Assembly: GCA_017617615.1 (NCBI GenBank)
Contig: JAFZVV010000001.1
Location: 1-46,631 of the forward strand
Length of the DNA stretch: 46,631 nt
Source of the DNA: Prevotella sp.
GTDB taxonomy: Bacteria; Bacteroidota; Bacteroidia; Bacteroidales; Bacteroidaceae
Direction: 5' to 3'
The position numbers and the translations under genes are program-made. Numbering within the stretch: position 1 is the first letter of the stretch; each line of letters begins with the position of its first letter. The notes under the pieces were generated by a model. That model was not told the origin of the DNA. It saw nothing but the letters and a program-made list of their open reading frames with translations, and searched no databases. Positions 1-8,595 of this stretch are shown here, in pieces.

Positions 1-82
1 CCGTCGCAGACGACGACGTCGATAGGGCGCAGGTGTAAAGACGGTGACGTCAAAGCCGAGCGCTACTAATTGCCCGAAGACT
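1..82 (+). rRNA. 23S rRNA, 3' end (partial)
   Basis: This is the last roughly 80 nt of the large-subunit rRNA, cut by the window start. It carries the conserved 3'-terminal features seen in Bacteroidales 23S genes: the GGTGTAAAG stretch, CAAAGCCGAG, and the TACTAATTGCCC run before the 3' terminus. A 5S gene follows, as expected of an rrn operon. The exact 3' end is uncertain by a few bases. Confidence 0.85.
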
Positions 83-213
83 TTCCCCCTGCCGTGCGTT
101 CAGTTGCATCCCGGGAGGGCGTCGTGTGTTTTCCCTGCGGTCCCTTGCTTGTGCCGTGTCGGCCATACGCCGTGGCGTCCCCGCAGGGGGCCCGTGCCAT
201 GTGCGGACGTTAT
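83..213 (+). other. 23S-5S intergenic spacer
   Basis: GC-rich spacer of about 130 nt between the two rRNA genes. I see no tRNA cloverleaf in it. Short reading frames across it are accidental because the region belongs to the rRNA transcript. Confidence 0.7.
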
Positions 214-325
214 GATCAGGTGGCTATTGCGGCAGGGTCCCACCTCTTCCCATCCCGAACAGAGAAGTTAAGCCTGCCCGCGCCGATGGTACTGCAATGC
301 AATGCGGGAGAGTAGGTCACCGCCT
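214..325 (+). rRNA. rrf: 5S ribosomal RNA
   Basis: About 112 nt with the diagnostic 5S blocks: TCAGGTGGCTATTGC at the 5' end, CCACCTCTTCCCATCCCGAA, then CAGAGAAGTTAAGCC, GCCGATGGTACTGC and GGGAGAGTAGGTCACCGCC. The first and last bases of the terminal helix set the ends to within about 2 nt. It is the last gene of the rrn operon, followed at once by a terminator. Confidence 0.95.
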
Positions 326-339
326 TCTTTTTTCAGACG

Positions 340-378
340 CTCCCCGGAAGCCCCCAGGGCATCCGGGGAGATTTTTTT
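340..378 (+). terminator. Intrinsic terminator of the rrn operon
   Basis: A 9-bp GC-rich stem (CTCCCCGGA at 340-348 pairs with TCCGGGGAG at 362-370) with a 13-nt loop and seven Ts after it. It starts 15 nt after the 5S gene. Confidence 0.9.
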
Positions 379-512
379 GTGCCCTGTGGTAGCGATAGTA
401 TCTATAGTAACTATAGTGTCTATAGTAACTATAGTTCCTATAATCGTTTGGATTATTGTTTGTTGGTTTGTATGTTTTCCCTTTAACATCTTTTTGCTTT
501 GCTACAGGGCAC
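379..512. repeat. Inverted repeat enclosing an 18-bp direct repeat
   Basis: GTGCCCTGTGGTAGC (379-393) and GCTACAGGGCAC (501-512) are inverted copies apart from a 3-nt insertion. Between them an 18-bp unit built on CTATAGTAACTATAG is repeated exactly twice (401-418 and 419-436, differing only at the last base), with decayed flanks. Each unit is itself a palindrome around TAA. It lies between the rrn terminator and the next promoter. No function is recognised. Confidence 0.7.
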
Positions 513-530
513 AAATCGGATAAAAAGTCT

Positions 531-538
531 TACCTTTG
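531..538 (+). promoter_or_regulatory. -7 box (TACCTTTG) of a Bacteroidetes promoter
   Basis: TACCTTTG matches TAnnTTTG and lies 24 nt before the ATG at 563. No good TTTG -33 element stands 19-21 bp upstream, so only half of the promoter is clear. Confidence 0.45.
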
Positions 539-562
539 CTTTCCCTTTATTAAAGTAGTGAG

Positions 563-1147
563 ATGATACAATGTCAACATTGTGGGAGGCAAATCCCTTA
601 TGATGCGAATCTGTGTCCGTATTGTGGCAGGTCGATAAAGAAATTCCACCAGAAACAGGCCGACACCGACATGGAACAACCTATTGAGGATCAGCATGAA
701 GACAAGCAGGACGTAATCTTGCCTGGTGCACCACGTCAACAGAACGACCGTAAATTCCTCTTCTTCATCATTGCCGTGTTGGCGTTGCTACTCATTGCAG
801 GTGCCATCTACCATTATTCCGCTGCTGGCTCCGACGACGACGACATGGTCGATGAACCCGCCGACACAACTGTGGCTAAGGACATTCCTGATACCGAGAC
901 AGTCAAGGCTCCCGTGAACTACAATCCCAAGAAATCACAGCAGGTAGTGGTGAATGGCGATGGCGTGCGTCTCCGTTTCGGTCCGAGTCTCAAGGCCGGA
1001 TATCTGAAGGACGAGAAAGGTGCCACCAAGTCGGTGAAGAAAGGTACCCGACTGGAGTGTGTGGGCGAGAATGGCGACTGGTATGAGGTGGTGTATATGA
1101 ACAAACACTACTATATGTCGAAACAATACACCTATCTCGTGGAGTAG
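563..1147 (+). CDS. Zinc-ribbon, single-pass membrane protein with SH3-like domain
   Basis: 194 aa. The N terminus is a rubredoxin-like zinc ribbon with two CxxC knuckles (CQHCG at 4-8, CPYCG at about 18-22). A charged acidic linker follows, then one membrane span (about residues 72-88, FLFFIIAVLALLLIAGAIYH), an Asp-rich stretch, and a C-terminal bacterial SH3-like domain (about 125-194) with the VRLRFGPS motif. The topology suggests a cytoplasmic zinc finger and a periplasmic SH3 domain, which often bind cell-wall peptide. An L,D-transpeptidase gene lies 66 bp downstream on the same strand, which fits a cell-envelope role, but the exact function is unknown. The ATG start is taken because the zinc ribbon begins at once. 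Confidence 0.85.
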   Translation: MIQCQHCGRQIPYDANLCPYCGRSIKKFHQKQADTDMEQPIEDQHEDKQDVILPGAPRQQNDRKFLFFIIAVLALLLIAGAIYHYSAAGSDDDDMVDEPADTTVAKDIPDTETVKAPVNYNPKKSQQVVVNGDGVRLRFGPSLKAGYLKDEKGATKSVKKGTRLECVGENGDWYEVVYMNKHYYMSKQYTYLVE

Positions 1148-1213
1148 GTGAGGTATTTGCCTTCGCTTGGATATTATCAATTCATAGAATCATAATCATA
1201 AAATCATAAGTCC

Positions 1214-2029
1214 TTGAAAAAAATGTTTATTATAGGAGTAGCCTTTGCCATGGTCATGGCAGGTCAGGTCATGGCACAAGATGCTGAGACAGTTATACTC
1301 AACGACCTATTGGATGGCATTACTGAAGCCTACGAATCCGCAGAAGGGAAGGATGGCCCCTACAAGTCCTTCAAATATTCTGATGTGAAAGAGAACGTGG
1401 TCGATGACCATGGAAGCCGTTGCGTGCGTACCATCCCCGACGAGACCATCGACAACCCCGACATGATGCAAAACCGCCGCAACTGCTTCATCATCATGTC
1501 GAAGAAAGATTACTATCTGTATGTGTATGAGATACAAGACAAGGACACGGTGATGCTCGCACGCTACGACTGTTGCTTCGGACAACACGTGGGTAACAAG
1601 CAGATGCGTGGCGACAAGAAGACGCCAAGCAGTTGCAACAGCGACAAGGAGAATCCTTTCGCCAAGCCTTTCACTATCTCACAGATACAGAATGCCTCGA
1701 CCTGGAAGCATGACTTCAAGGACGGCCGCGGAAATATCAAGTCGTATGGCGACTGGTTCCTGCGCCTGGTCACTCCCGGCCATAGCGGCATAGGTATACA
1801 TGGCAGTACCAACAACGAGCTGAGTGTACCCGGAAGAGCCAGCGAGGGATGTATCCGTCTGAAGGATGCCGACATCATCAAGCTCCGCAACCATTACGCC
1901 TTTGAGGGCATGAAGGTCATCATCAAAGACGAGAAAGTAGACGACCTGCCCTTCGAAATCAAGGCCATGCGCCAGCAGAAGATTGAGCGCAAACGCCATT
2001 TCGACCCCTCCAAGACGGTGAAGAACTAA
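1214..2029 (+). CDS. L,D-transpeptidase (YkuD family), secreted
   Basis: 271 aa. The C-terminal half has the YkuD catalytic signature: IHGSTN (about 196-201), then ASEGCIRLKD, containing the nucleophilic Cys and the conserved Arg. Such enzymes make 3-3 peptidoglycan cross-links or attach proteins to meso-diaminopimelate stems. A signal peptide is clear (MKKMFIIGVAFAMVMAGQVMAQ, cleavage about 22). The start at 1214 is TTG; the next ATG (1223) would remove the two Lys of the signal n-region, so TTG is preferred. The following SpmAB-like gene begins 3 nt after the stop, indicating co-transcription. The class is well supported; the particular substrate is not. Confidence 0.9.
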   Translation: MKKMFIIGVAFAMVMAGQVMAQDAETVILNDLLDGITEAYESAEGKDGPYKSFKYSDVKENVVDDHGSRCVRTIPDETIDNPDMMQNRRNCFIIMSKKDYYLYVYEIQDKDTVMLARYDCCFGQHVGNKQMRGDKKTPSSCNSDKENPFAKPFTISQIQNASTWKHDFKDGRGNIKSYGDWFLRLVTPGHSGIGIHGSTNNELSVPGRASEGCIRLKDADIIKLRNHYAFEGMKVIIKDEKVDDLPFEIKAMRQQKIERKRHFDPSKTVKN

Positions 2030-2032
2030 GCC

Positions 2033-3262
2033 ATGGCCCTCAATTATATCTGGATAGCCCTCTTTGCCCTCGGGTTCCTCGTGGGGGTGATTAAACTGTG
2101 CCTCGGTGACATGGAGGCACTGCCCGCCATGATGGACTCCACTTTCGAAATGTCGAAAGATGGTTTCGAGATGTGTCTCGGACTCACCGGCACACTCACC
2201 CTGTGGATGGGGCTGTTGAAGATAGGAGAGGACAGTGGACTCATCAACAAGCTGGCCAATTTCCTTAGTCCGGTACTTACACGCCTCTTCCCTGAGATTC
2301 CCAAAGGCCATCCAGCCTTGGGAGCCATTTTCATGAACATCTCCGCCAATATGCTTGGGCTCGACAATGCCGCCACGCCGATGGGACTGAAAGCCATGCA
2401 GGAACTGCAGAGCATCAACAAGGCCAAGGACACGGCCAGCAACTCGATGATCATGTTTCTCACGCTCAATACGTCGGGCATCACCATCATTCCCATCTCC
2501 ATCATGGCCTACCGTGCCAAGGCTGGTGCTGCCGACCCCACCGACGTGTTCATTCCCTTGCTCCTTACCTCGCTCTGTTCTACCATCGTAGGACTTATCG
2601 TGTGCTCCATCTACCAGCGCATCAACCTGTTCAACCGGTATATCATGGCATTGTTTGCTGTCATCGCAGTGTTCGTGGCCGGACTGTTCACCTTTATCTG
2701 GGGAATGGACAACCAGCAGATGCAGAATTTCTGCCGTGTGCTCACCAGCATCATGATTCTCGGTGCAATCATGATTTTCATCTACTCGGGATGGAGAAAG
2801 AAACTCAATGTCTACAACTCCTTCATCGAAGGAGCCAAGGGCGGCTTCAATGTGGCAGTGACACTCATACCATATGTCGTGGCTATCCTCGTGGCAGTGG
2901 GGGTGTTCAGGGCATCGGGTGGGCTGCAGATGCTGCAGCATGCCGTGGAGGCAGGTGTGGAAGCCATTGGACTGAACTCTGATTTCGTGGGCGCATTGCC
3001 CGTGGCACTGATGAAACCCCTCAGCGGACCAGGGGCACGTGGCATGATGCTCGAGAATTTCGCGCATTTCGGTCCCGACTCCTTCATCGGTCACCTCTCC
3101 AGCGTGCTCCAAGGATGTACGGATACCACGTTCTATATCCTTGCCGTGTATTTCGGAAGCGTGGGAATCAAGAAATACCGCTATTCCGTCACTTGCGGAC
3201 TCTCTGCCGACATCGCCGGCATGATAGCTGCCGTGTTGATCAGCTATTTCTTCTTCGGATAA
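2033..3262 (+). CDS. Fused SpmA-SpmB family membrane protein (nucleoside-recognition/GATE domains)
   Basis: 409 aa, many hydrophobic segments, no signal peptide. The N-terminal half resembles spore maturation protein SpmA (the stretch around NMLGLDNAATPMGLKAM at about 110-126 is the family hallmark) and the C-terminal half resembles SpmB (GVFRASGG, PVALMKPLSGPGARGM, and the TFYILAVYFG block). In Bacillus these are two genes affecting spore core dehydration. Bacteroidales do not sporulate, so the fused form must do something else, probably solute transport through the GATE fold. The gene follows an L,D-transpeptidase by 3 nt and precedes a histidine kinase by 33 nt, so it probably belongs to an envelope operon. 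Confidence 0.88.
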   Translation: MALNYIWIALFALGFLVGVIKLCLGDMEALPAMMDSTFEMSKDGFEMCLGLTGTLTLWMGLLKIGEDSGLINKLANFLSPVLTRLFPEIPKGHPALGAIFMNISANMLGLDNAATPMGLKAMQELQSINKAKDTASNSMIMFLTLNTSGITIIPISIMAYRAKAGAADPTDVFIPLLLTSLCSTIVGLIVCSIYQRINLFNRYIMALFAVIAVFVAGLFTFIWGMDNQQMQNFCRVLTSIMILGAIMIFIYSGWRKKLNVYNSFIEGAKGGFNVAVTLIPYVVAILVAVGVFRASGGLQMLQHAVEAGVEAIGLNSDFVGALPVALMKPLSGPGARGMMLENFAHFGPDSFIGHLSSVLQGCTDTTFYILAVYFGSVGIKKYRYSVTCGLSADIAGMIAAVLISYFFFG

Positions 3263-3295
3263 TAAAACTACGTTTCAGGCGTTATTCTATTGGCT

Positions 3296-4459
3296 ATGCA
3301 ATGGACTGACAGAATAAGGCAAGTAAAAATCATTCTCGTGGTGGCAGCGGTGCTCATCGCCGTGGCATCACTTTTCATCTCACACTATCTGGTGCGCGAC
3401 CTCTCCGTGCAGGAACACCAGAAAATGGAAGTGTGGGCAGAAGCCATGCGCACCCTCAACAATGCCGACGAGAATACCGACCTGAACCTGGTCCTCAAAG
3501 TCATCGACGAGAACAACACCATTCCCGTCATCGTGCTCAACAGCAACGACGAAGCTCTCATTTTCAGGAATGTAGACCTGGCAGGTGACAGTTATGACGA
3601 CAGTCTACGTCATGCCGCCATCCTCGGGAAGAAATGGCTCGAAGCCGGCCAGGCCATCAAGATTTACCTGGGCGAGGAAGGCACGAGCGAGTACAACAAC
3701 GTCTGCTACGACGACTCGGTGATGATCAAGCGTCTCTCTTCATGGCCATACGTTCAGTTGGGCATCGTCATGGTGTTTGTGGTGGTGGCCATCTTTGCTT
3801 TGCTCACCTCAAAACGTGCAGAGCAGAACAAAGTGTGGGTGGGACTGTCGAAAGAGACGGCACATCAGCTTGGCACACCCATCTCGAGTTTGATGGCATG
3901 GACGGAAATCCTACGCGAGACATATCCCGACGACAACCTGCTGCCCGAGATGGACAAGGACGTGAAACGCCTCCAACTCATCGCCGACAGGTTCTCCAAG
4001 ATAGGGTCATTGCCCGAACTCGTGCCCACCAGCCTCACGCAGGTAATGACCCATGTGGTGGAGTATATGAACAGGCGCACGTCGGCCAAGGTAACCATGA
4101 TAACCGACTTCCCCGACGACGATGTCATCGTGGATGTCAATGCATCGCTCTTCGAATGGGTCATCGAGAACCTATGCAAGAATGCCGTAGATGCCATGGA
4201 GGGTGAGGGCACCATCACTCTCCATGTGGAGAAAGACGATGAGAAGGCAATCATCGAGGTGGCCGATACCGGCAAGGGCATCAAGAAGAAAGACCTGCGA
4301 AACGTGTTCACGCCTGGTTTCACTACGAAGAAACGTGGTTGGGGGCTCGGCCTCTCGTTGGCAAAACGCATCGTTGAGGAGTACCATAAGGGAAGGATTT
4401 TCGTCAAGAACTCAGAAATAGGGAAGGGCACTACATTCAGAATTGAACTGCATGTTTAG
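3296..4459 (+). CDS. Membrane sensor histidine kinase, orphan
   Basis: 387 aa from the ATG at 3296 (an in-frame TTG lies 6 nt upstream). Order: TM1 (about 10-30), extracytoplasmic sensor (about 31-150), TM2 (about 152-174), then directly a HisKA segment with the H-box SKETAHQLGTPISSL (phospho-acceptor about His190), the N-box NLCKNAVDAM, the G1 box DTGKGI and the G2 box GWGLGLSLAK. There is no HAMP or receiver domain, and no response regulator gene is next to it, so its partner is elsewhere. It lies 33 nt after the SpmAB-like gene on the same strand. The ligand cannot be read from the sequence. Confidence 0.92.
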   Translation: MQWTDRIRQVKIILVVAAVLIAVASLFISHYLVRDLSVQEHQKMEVWAEAMRTLNNADENTDLNLVLKVIDENNTIPVIVLNSNDEALIFRNVDLAGDSYDDSLRHAAILGKKWLEAGQAIKIYLGEEGTSEYNNVCYDDSVMIKRLSSWPYVQLGIVMVFVVVAIFALLTSKRAEQNKVWVGLSKETAHQLGTPISSLMAWTEILRETYPDDNLLPEMDKDVKRLQLIADRFSKIGSLPELVPTSLTQVMTHVVEYMNRRTSAKVTMITDFPDDDVIVDVNASLFEWVIENLCKNAVDAMEGEGTITLHVEKDDEKAIIEVADTGKGIKKKDLRNVFTPGFTTKKRGWGLGLSLAKRIVEEYHKGRIFVKNSEIGKGTTFRIELHV

Positions 4460-4474
4460 TTTTTTCCGACATTT

Positions 4475-4508
4475 TTTGATTCTATTCCAAATAAATTTAG
4501 TAACTTTG
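4475..4508 (+). promoter_or_regulatory. Promoter for the yceD-rpmF-fabH operon
   Basis: TTTG at 4475-4478 and TAACTTTG at 4501-4508, separated by 22 bp, match the Bacteroidetes -33/-7 consensus with a slightly long spacer. The ATG at 4516 begins only 7 nt after the -7 box, so the transcript would have almost no leader. Confidence 0.75.
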
Positions 4509-4515
4509 CAGCCCA

Positions 4516-5043
4516 ATGGGAAATTTAGATACATTCAAGATAGACTTGAAGGGCCTGAAAGCAGATGAAGCCCATTATGAGTTCAGGCTCGACAACGCTT
4601 GTTTTGATGCCATCGACAGTGAGGAGATAACGGGCGGCGACGTCGTTGTCACACTCCAAGTGAGGAAAATAGCCCAACACTTCGAGCTGGATTTCCATAC
4701 CGAGGGCGTGGTGACTGTCGTGTGCGACCTATGCCTCGACGACATGTCATTACCCATTAACACCGACAACAAGATGGTGGTGCGTCTGGGCGACACGTAC
4801 GAGGAGACCGACGAATACCTCACCATCCCTGCCGACGAAGGCATTCTCGATGTGGCCTGGCTGGTCTATGAGTTCATAGCATTGGCCGTGCCCATGAGGC
4901 ATGTACATGAAGACGGCAGCTGCAACCCCGACATGCTCCAGCGCATCAGCCAGCTCTCTGCCAGCAGCGAAGAAGGAGGAGAGGTTGCGGAGGATCCCAG
5001 ATGGAATGAATTGAAGAAACTAAAATCAATAATTAAAGAATAA
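4516..5043 (+). CDS. DUF177/YceD family protein (23S rRNA accumulation)
   Basis: 175 aa, cytoplasmic. Family members (YceD in E. coli) support 23S rRNA accumulation, and the gene is nearly always next to rpmF, as here (7 nt gap). The family's cysteine motif is visible as VVCDLCLDDM (about residues 74-83), with a further Cys in GSCNPD (about 134). Length is normal for the family. The start codon follows a strong -7 promoter box by 7 nt. Confidence 0.9.
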   Translation: MGNLDTFKIDLKGLKADEAHYEFRLDNACFDAIDSEEITGGDVVVTLQVRKIAQHFELDFHTEGVVTVVCDLCLDDMSLPINTDNKMVVRLGDTYEETDEYLTIPADEGILDVAWLVYEFIALAVPMRHVHEDGSCNPDMLQRISQLSASSEEGGEVAEDPRWNELKKLKSIIKE

Positions 5044-5050
5044 CAAGAAA

Positions 5051-5236
5051 ATGGCACATCCTAAAAGAAGACAGTCGAAGACTCGTAAACTGAAGAGAAG
5101 AACTCATGATAAGGCAGTGGTACCCACACTGGCACTCTGCCCTAACTGCGGCGCTTACTATGTATACCACACCGTTTGCTCGGCTTGTGGCTATTACAGA
5201 GGCAAGGTCGCTATTGAGAAGGAAACCGTTGAATAA
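5051..5236 (+). CDS. rpmF: 50S ribosomal protein L32
   Basis: 61 aa. The N terminus MAHPKRRQSKTRKLKRRTH is the typical basic L32 tail. CPNCG and CSACGYY form the zinc-binding four-cysteine (C+) version of L32. It sits between yceD and fabH, a conserved order. Its TAA stop overlaps the fabH ATG by one base (taATG), so translation is probably coupled. Confidence 0.97.
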   Translation: MAHPKRRQSKTRKLKRRTHDKAVVPTLALCPNCGAYYVYHTVCSACGYYRGKVAIEKETVE

Positions 5237-6258
5237 TGGGTAAAGTCAGAGCGATTATCACTGGTGTTGGTGGCTATGTGCCCGACTATGTGCTCAACAA
5301 CGAGGAGCTGTCGCGCATGGTCGATACCAATGACGAGTGGATAATGACGCGCGTGGGAATAAAGGAGCGCCGTATCCTCACCGAAGAGGGTCTCGGCACT
5401 TCCTATATGGCCCGAAAGGCTGCCAAGATGGTCATCAACAAGACAGGCGTCGATCCTGACAGTATCGATGCGCTGATTTTGGCTACCTCGACAGCCGATT
5501 ACAAATTCCCCTCCACCGCTTCCATCGTGTTGGGCAAAGTGGGACTGAAAAATGCCTTCGCCTTCGATTTCTGGGGCGCATGCTGCGGTTTCCTCTATGC
5601 ACTCGACAATGCGGCTTGCCTGATAGAGAGCGGAAGATACAGGAAAATCATCGTTATCGGTGCAGACAAGATGTCGTCGATGGTCGATTATACCGACCGC
5701 GCCACTTGTCCGCTCTTCGGTGATGGTGCCGGAGCAGTGCTCCTTGAAGCCTCTGAAGAGGAAGACCTGGGATACGTCGACTCCATCCTCCGTACCGATG
5801 GGAAAGGACTGCCTTTCCTCCACATGAAAGCGGGAGGGTCGGTCTGTCCGCCATCCCACTTCACCGTTGACCACCGTCTGCATTACCTCTATCAAGAGGG
5901 TCGCACGGTGTTTCGCTATGCCGTTACGAGCATGAGCGACGACTGCGCGCTCATTGCCGAGCGCAATGGTCTTGACAAGGACAACATCACTTGGGTGATT
6001 CCCCACCAGGCCAACATGCGTATCATCGAGGCAGTGGCCAAGCGGTTGGAGTTGCCTCTCGAACAGGTAATGGTCAATATCGAGCACTACGGCAATACCA
6101 GTGCTGCCACCATTCCCCTGGCACTATGGGATTATGAGAGCAGGCTGAGAAAGGGCGACAACATCATCATGACGGCTTTCGGCGCCGGGTTCGTCCACGG
6201 CGCATCCTATCTGAGATGGGCGTACGACGGCTCACAGGCCGCGGCACCGAAGAAATAA
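5236..6258 (+). CDS. fabH: 3-oxoacyl-ACP synthase III (FabH)
   Basis: 340 aa. Starts fatty-acid synthesis by condensing an acyl-CoA with malonyl-ACP. The Cys-His-Asn triad is visible: Cys in FWGACCGFLYALD (about 115), His in WVIPHQANMRI (about 257), Asn in EHYGNTSAATIP (about 287). Length is near the usual 320-335 aa. In many bacteria plsX lies between rpmF and fabH; here it is absent and fabH is directly coupled to rpmF. A 7-bp terminator hairpin follows, so transcription towards era is probably reduced. Confidence 0.96.
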   Translation: MGKVRAIITGVGGYVPDYVLNNEELSRMVDTNDEWIMTRVGIKERRILTEEGLGTSYMARKAAKMVINKTGVDPDSIDALILATSTADYKFPSTASIVLGKVGLKNAFAFDFWGACCGFLYALDNAACLIESGRYRKIIVIGADKMSSMVDYTDRATCPLFGDGAGAVLLEASEEEDLGYVDSILRTDGKGLPFLHMKAGGSVCPPSHFTVDHRLHYLYQEGRTVFRYAVTSMSDDCALIAERNGLDKDNITWVIPHQANMRIIEAVAKRLELPLEQVMVNIEHYGNTSAATIPLALWDYESRLRKGDNIIMTAFGAGFVHGASYLRWAYDGSQAAAPKK

Positions 6259-6275
6259 AGAAAGTACTCTCTACA

Positions 6276-6310
6276 ACGCATCCTTCAAACATGAAAAGAT
6301 GCGTTTTTTT
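6276..6310 (+). terminator. Intrinsic terminator after fabH
   Basis: ACGCATC (6276-6282) pairs with GATGCGT (6298-6304), with seven Ts at 6304-6310. It lies 17 nt after the fabH stop and 14 nt before the era start. Confidence 0.75.
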
Positions 6311-6323
6311 GTCGAAAGGAAAG

Positions 6324-7208
6324 ATGAAACACAAGGCAGGATTCGTAAATATCGTAGGAAACCCCAATGTGGGGAAGAGCACCCTCATGAATCAACTCGT
6401 GGGCGAGCGCATCTCCATTGCCACTTTCAAGGCACAGACCACACGTCACCGCATCATGGGCATCGTCAATACCGACGACATGCAGATCGTGTTTTCCGAC
6501 ACCCCGGGCGTACTCAAGCCCAACTACAAACTGCAGGAGTCGATGTTGGCATTCTCGGTTTCGGCACTCGCCGATGCCGACGTGCTGCTCTATGTCACAG
6601 ATGTGGTGGAGAACCCCGAGAAGAACCTCGACTTCCTCGAGAAGGTGCGTAAACTCACCATCCCCGTGTTGCTGCTCATCAACAAGATCGACCTCACCGA
6701 CCAGAAAGGATTGGTGGCCGTGGTAGAGAAGTGGCACAGTCTCCTTCCCGAAGCCGAAATCCTGCCCATCTCGGCACTCAACAAGTTTGGCACCGACCTC
6801 ATCCTCAAGCGTATCGGGGAACTGCTGCCCGACAGTCCGCCCTATTTCGACAAAGACCAGCTAACCGACAAGCCTGCCCGTTTCTTCGTGAGCGAGATTA
6901 TCCGCGAGAAAATCCTGCTCTATTACGACAAGGAGATACCCTATTCGGTGGAGGTGCGTGTGGAGCAGTTCAAGGAAGAGGAGAAACTCATCCGTATCAG
7001 TGCAATCATCTACGTGGAACGCGACTCGCAGAAAGGCATCATCATTGGGCATCAGGGCGTGGCTCTGAAGAAAGTGAGCACGGAGTCAAGAAAGGCTTTG
7101 GAGAGGTTTTTCGGCAAGAGCATCTTCCTCGAGACCTTCGTCAAGGTAGACAAAGACTGGCGCTCCTCACAGAAAGAACTCGACAGTTTCGGTTACAATC
7201 CCGAATAG
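6324..7208 (+). CDS. era: GTPase Era
   Basis: 294 aa, the usual Era length. GTPase motifs: G1 GNPNVGKST (about 12-20), G3 DTPG, G4 NKID, G5 ISAL. A C-terminal KH domain follows, with the GIIIGHQGVALKKV loop (about 240-253), which binds the 3' end of 16S rRNA during 30S assembly. An in-frame extension upstream to 6216 exists but runs back through the fabH terminator and the fabH coding region, so the ATG at 6324 (MKHKAGFVNIVGN) is the true start. Confidence 0.97.
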   Translation: MKHKAGFVNIVGNPNVGKSTLMNQLVGERISIATFKAQTTRHRIMGIVNTDDMQIVFSDTPGVLKPNYKLQESMLAFSVSALADADVLLYVTDVVENPEKNLDFLEKVRKLTIPVLLLINKIDLTDQKGLVAVVEKWHSLLPEAEILPISALNKFGTDLILKRIGELLPDSPPYFDKDQLTDKPARFFVSEIIREKILLYYDKEIPYSVEVRVEQFKEEEKLIRISAIIYVERDSQKGIIIGHQGVALKKVSTESRKALERFFGKSIFLETFVKVDKDWRSSQKELDSFGYNPE

Positions 7209-7284
7209 AAACGCTGCCATCACGGCTTGCCATCCTACAGTTATTTGTTCGTAAATCCATACACAGTATAATCATTACACGCAT

Positions 7285-8595
7285 ATGGCACTTGTAGCTA
7301 TCGTGGGACGCCCCAATGTGGGCAAGTCCACACTCTTCAACAGACTCACCAAATCTCGCCGCGCCATCGTGAGCGACGAGGCAGGCACTACCCGCGACCG
7401 CCAGTATGGCAAGTGTGAGTGGAACGGCAGGGAGTTCTCCGTGGTCGACACCGGAGGATGGGTCGTCAAGTCCGACGACATCTTCGAGGAAGAAATCCGC
7501 AAACAGGTGGTCATCGCCACCGAGGAGGCCGACCTGGTGCTCTTCCTCGTCGACGTCACTACCGGCCTCACCGACTGGGACGAGGATGTGGCACTGATAC
7601 TGCGCCGTTCGAAACTGCCTGTCATCGTTGTGGCAAACAAGGCCGACAACTTCGACCAATACTACGAGGCTGCGGAGTTCTACAAGCTGGGTCTGGGCGA
7701 CCCCGTGTGCATCAGTTCGGCTACGGGCAGCGGTACGGGCGACTTGCTCGACAAGGTGCTCGAGAATCTCCGTTCCGACAGTTCAGAAGACATTGAGGAG
7801 GGTATCCCCCGCTTTGCCGTGGTGGGACGTCCCAATGCAGGAAAGAGCAGTCTCATCAATGCTTTCATCGGTGAAGACCGCCATATCGTCACCGATATCG
7901 CAGGCACTACCCGCGATAGCATCTATACACGTTACGACAAGTTCGGCTTCGACTTCTACCTCGTTGATACGGCGGGCATTCGTCGCAAGAACAAGGTGAC
8001 CGAGGACCTGGAGTTCTACTCGGTCATGCGTAGCATCCGTGCCATTGAGAACAGCGACGTGTGTATCCTGATGATTGACGCCACCCGTGGCATCGAGGCA
8101 CAGGACATGAACATCTTCCAGCTGATTCAGAAGAACAGCAAGTCGCTGGTCGTGGTGGTAAACAAATGGGACCTGGTAGAAAACAAGGACCAGATTGTGG
8201 TGAAGACCTTCGAGAATGCCATCCGCGAACGCATGGCTCCTTTCACCGACTTCCCCATCGTCTTTGCCTCGGCAGTCACCAAGCAGCGTATCTTCAAGGT
8301 GCTCGAGACCGCCAAGCAGGTGTATCTGAACCGCACCGCCAAGGTGGGCACAGCCAAACTCAACGAGGTGATGCTGCCCCTTATCGAGGCTTATCCGCCG
8401 CCATCAGTGAAGGGTAAGTATATCAAGATCAAGTTCTGTATGCAGGTGCCTGAGACACAGATACCCACCTTCATCTTCTATGCCAACCTGCCACAATATG
8501 TGAAAGAGCCCTACCGTCGTTTTCTTGAGAACAAGATCCGGGAGAACTGGCAGATGACGGGATGTCCCATCAACGTGTTCATCCGTCAGAAATGA
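7285..8595 (+). CDS. der: GTPase Der (EngA), 50S assembly factor
   Basis: 436 aa with two tandem G domains: GRPNVGKST (about 8-16) with DTGG, and GRPNAGKSS (about 183-191) with DTAG, NKWD and SA. A C-terminal KH-like domain follows (about 350-436). Der is needed for late 50S assembly. It follows era by 76 nt. Its stop overlaps the next gene's start as ATGA. Confidence 0.97.
   Translation: MALVAIVGRPNVGKSTLFNRLTKSRRAIVSDEAGTTRDRQYGKCEWNGREFSVVDTGGWVVKSDDIFEEEIRKQVVIATEEADLVLFLVDVTTGLTDWDEDVALILRRSKLPVIVVANKADNFDQYYEAAEFYKLGLGDPVCISSATGSGTGDLLDKVLENLRSDSSEDIEEGIPRFAVVGRPNAGKSSLINAFIGEDRHIVTDIAGTTRDSIYTRYDKFGFDFYLVDTAGIRRKNKVTEDLEFYSVMRSIRAIENSDVCILMIDATRGIEAQDMNIFQLIQKNSKSLVVVVNKWDLVENKDQIVVKTFENAIRERMAPFTDFPIVFASAVTKQRIFKVLETAKQVYLNRTAKVGTAKLNEVMLPLIEAYPPPSVKGKYIKIKFCMQVPETQIPTFIFYANLPQYVKEPYRRFLENKIRENWQMTGCPINVFIRQK

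Noticed and set aside
70..315. Short frames over the rRNA region
   Set aside because: They lie in the 23S-5S spacer and the 5S gene.
1679..3112. Long minus-strand reading frame of 477 codons
   Set aside because: It is antisense to the L,D-transpeptidase and SpmAB genes, which have clear motifs. Its His/Asp/Glu-rich composition is the usual shadow of a GC-biased coding strand.
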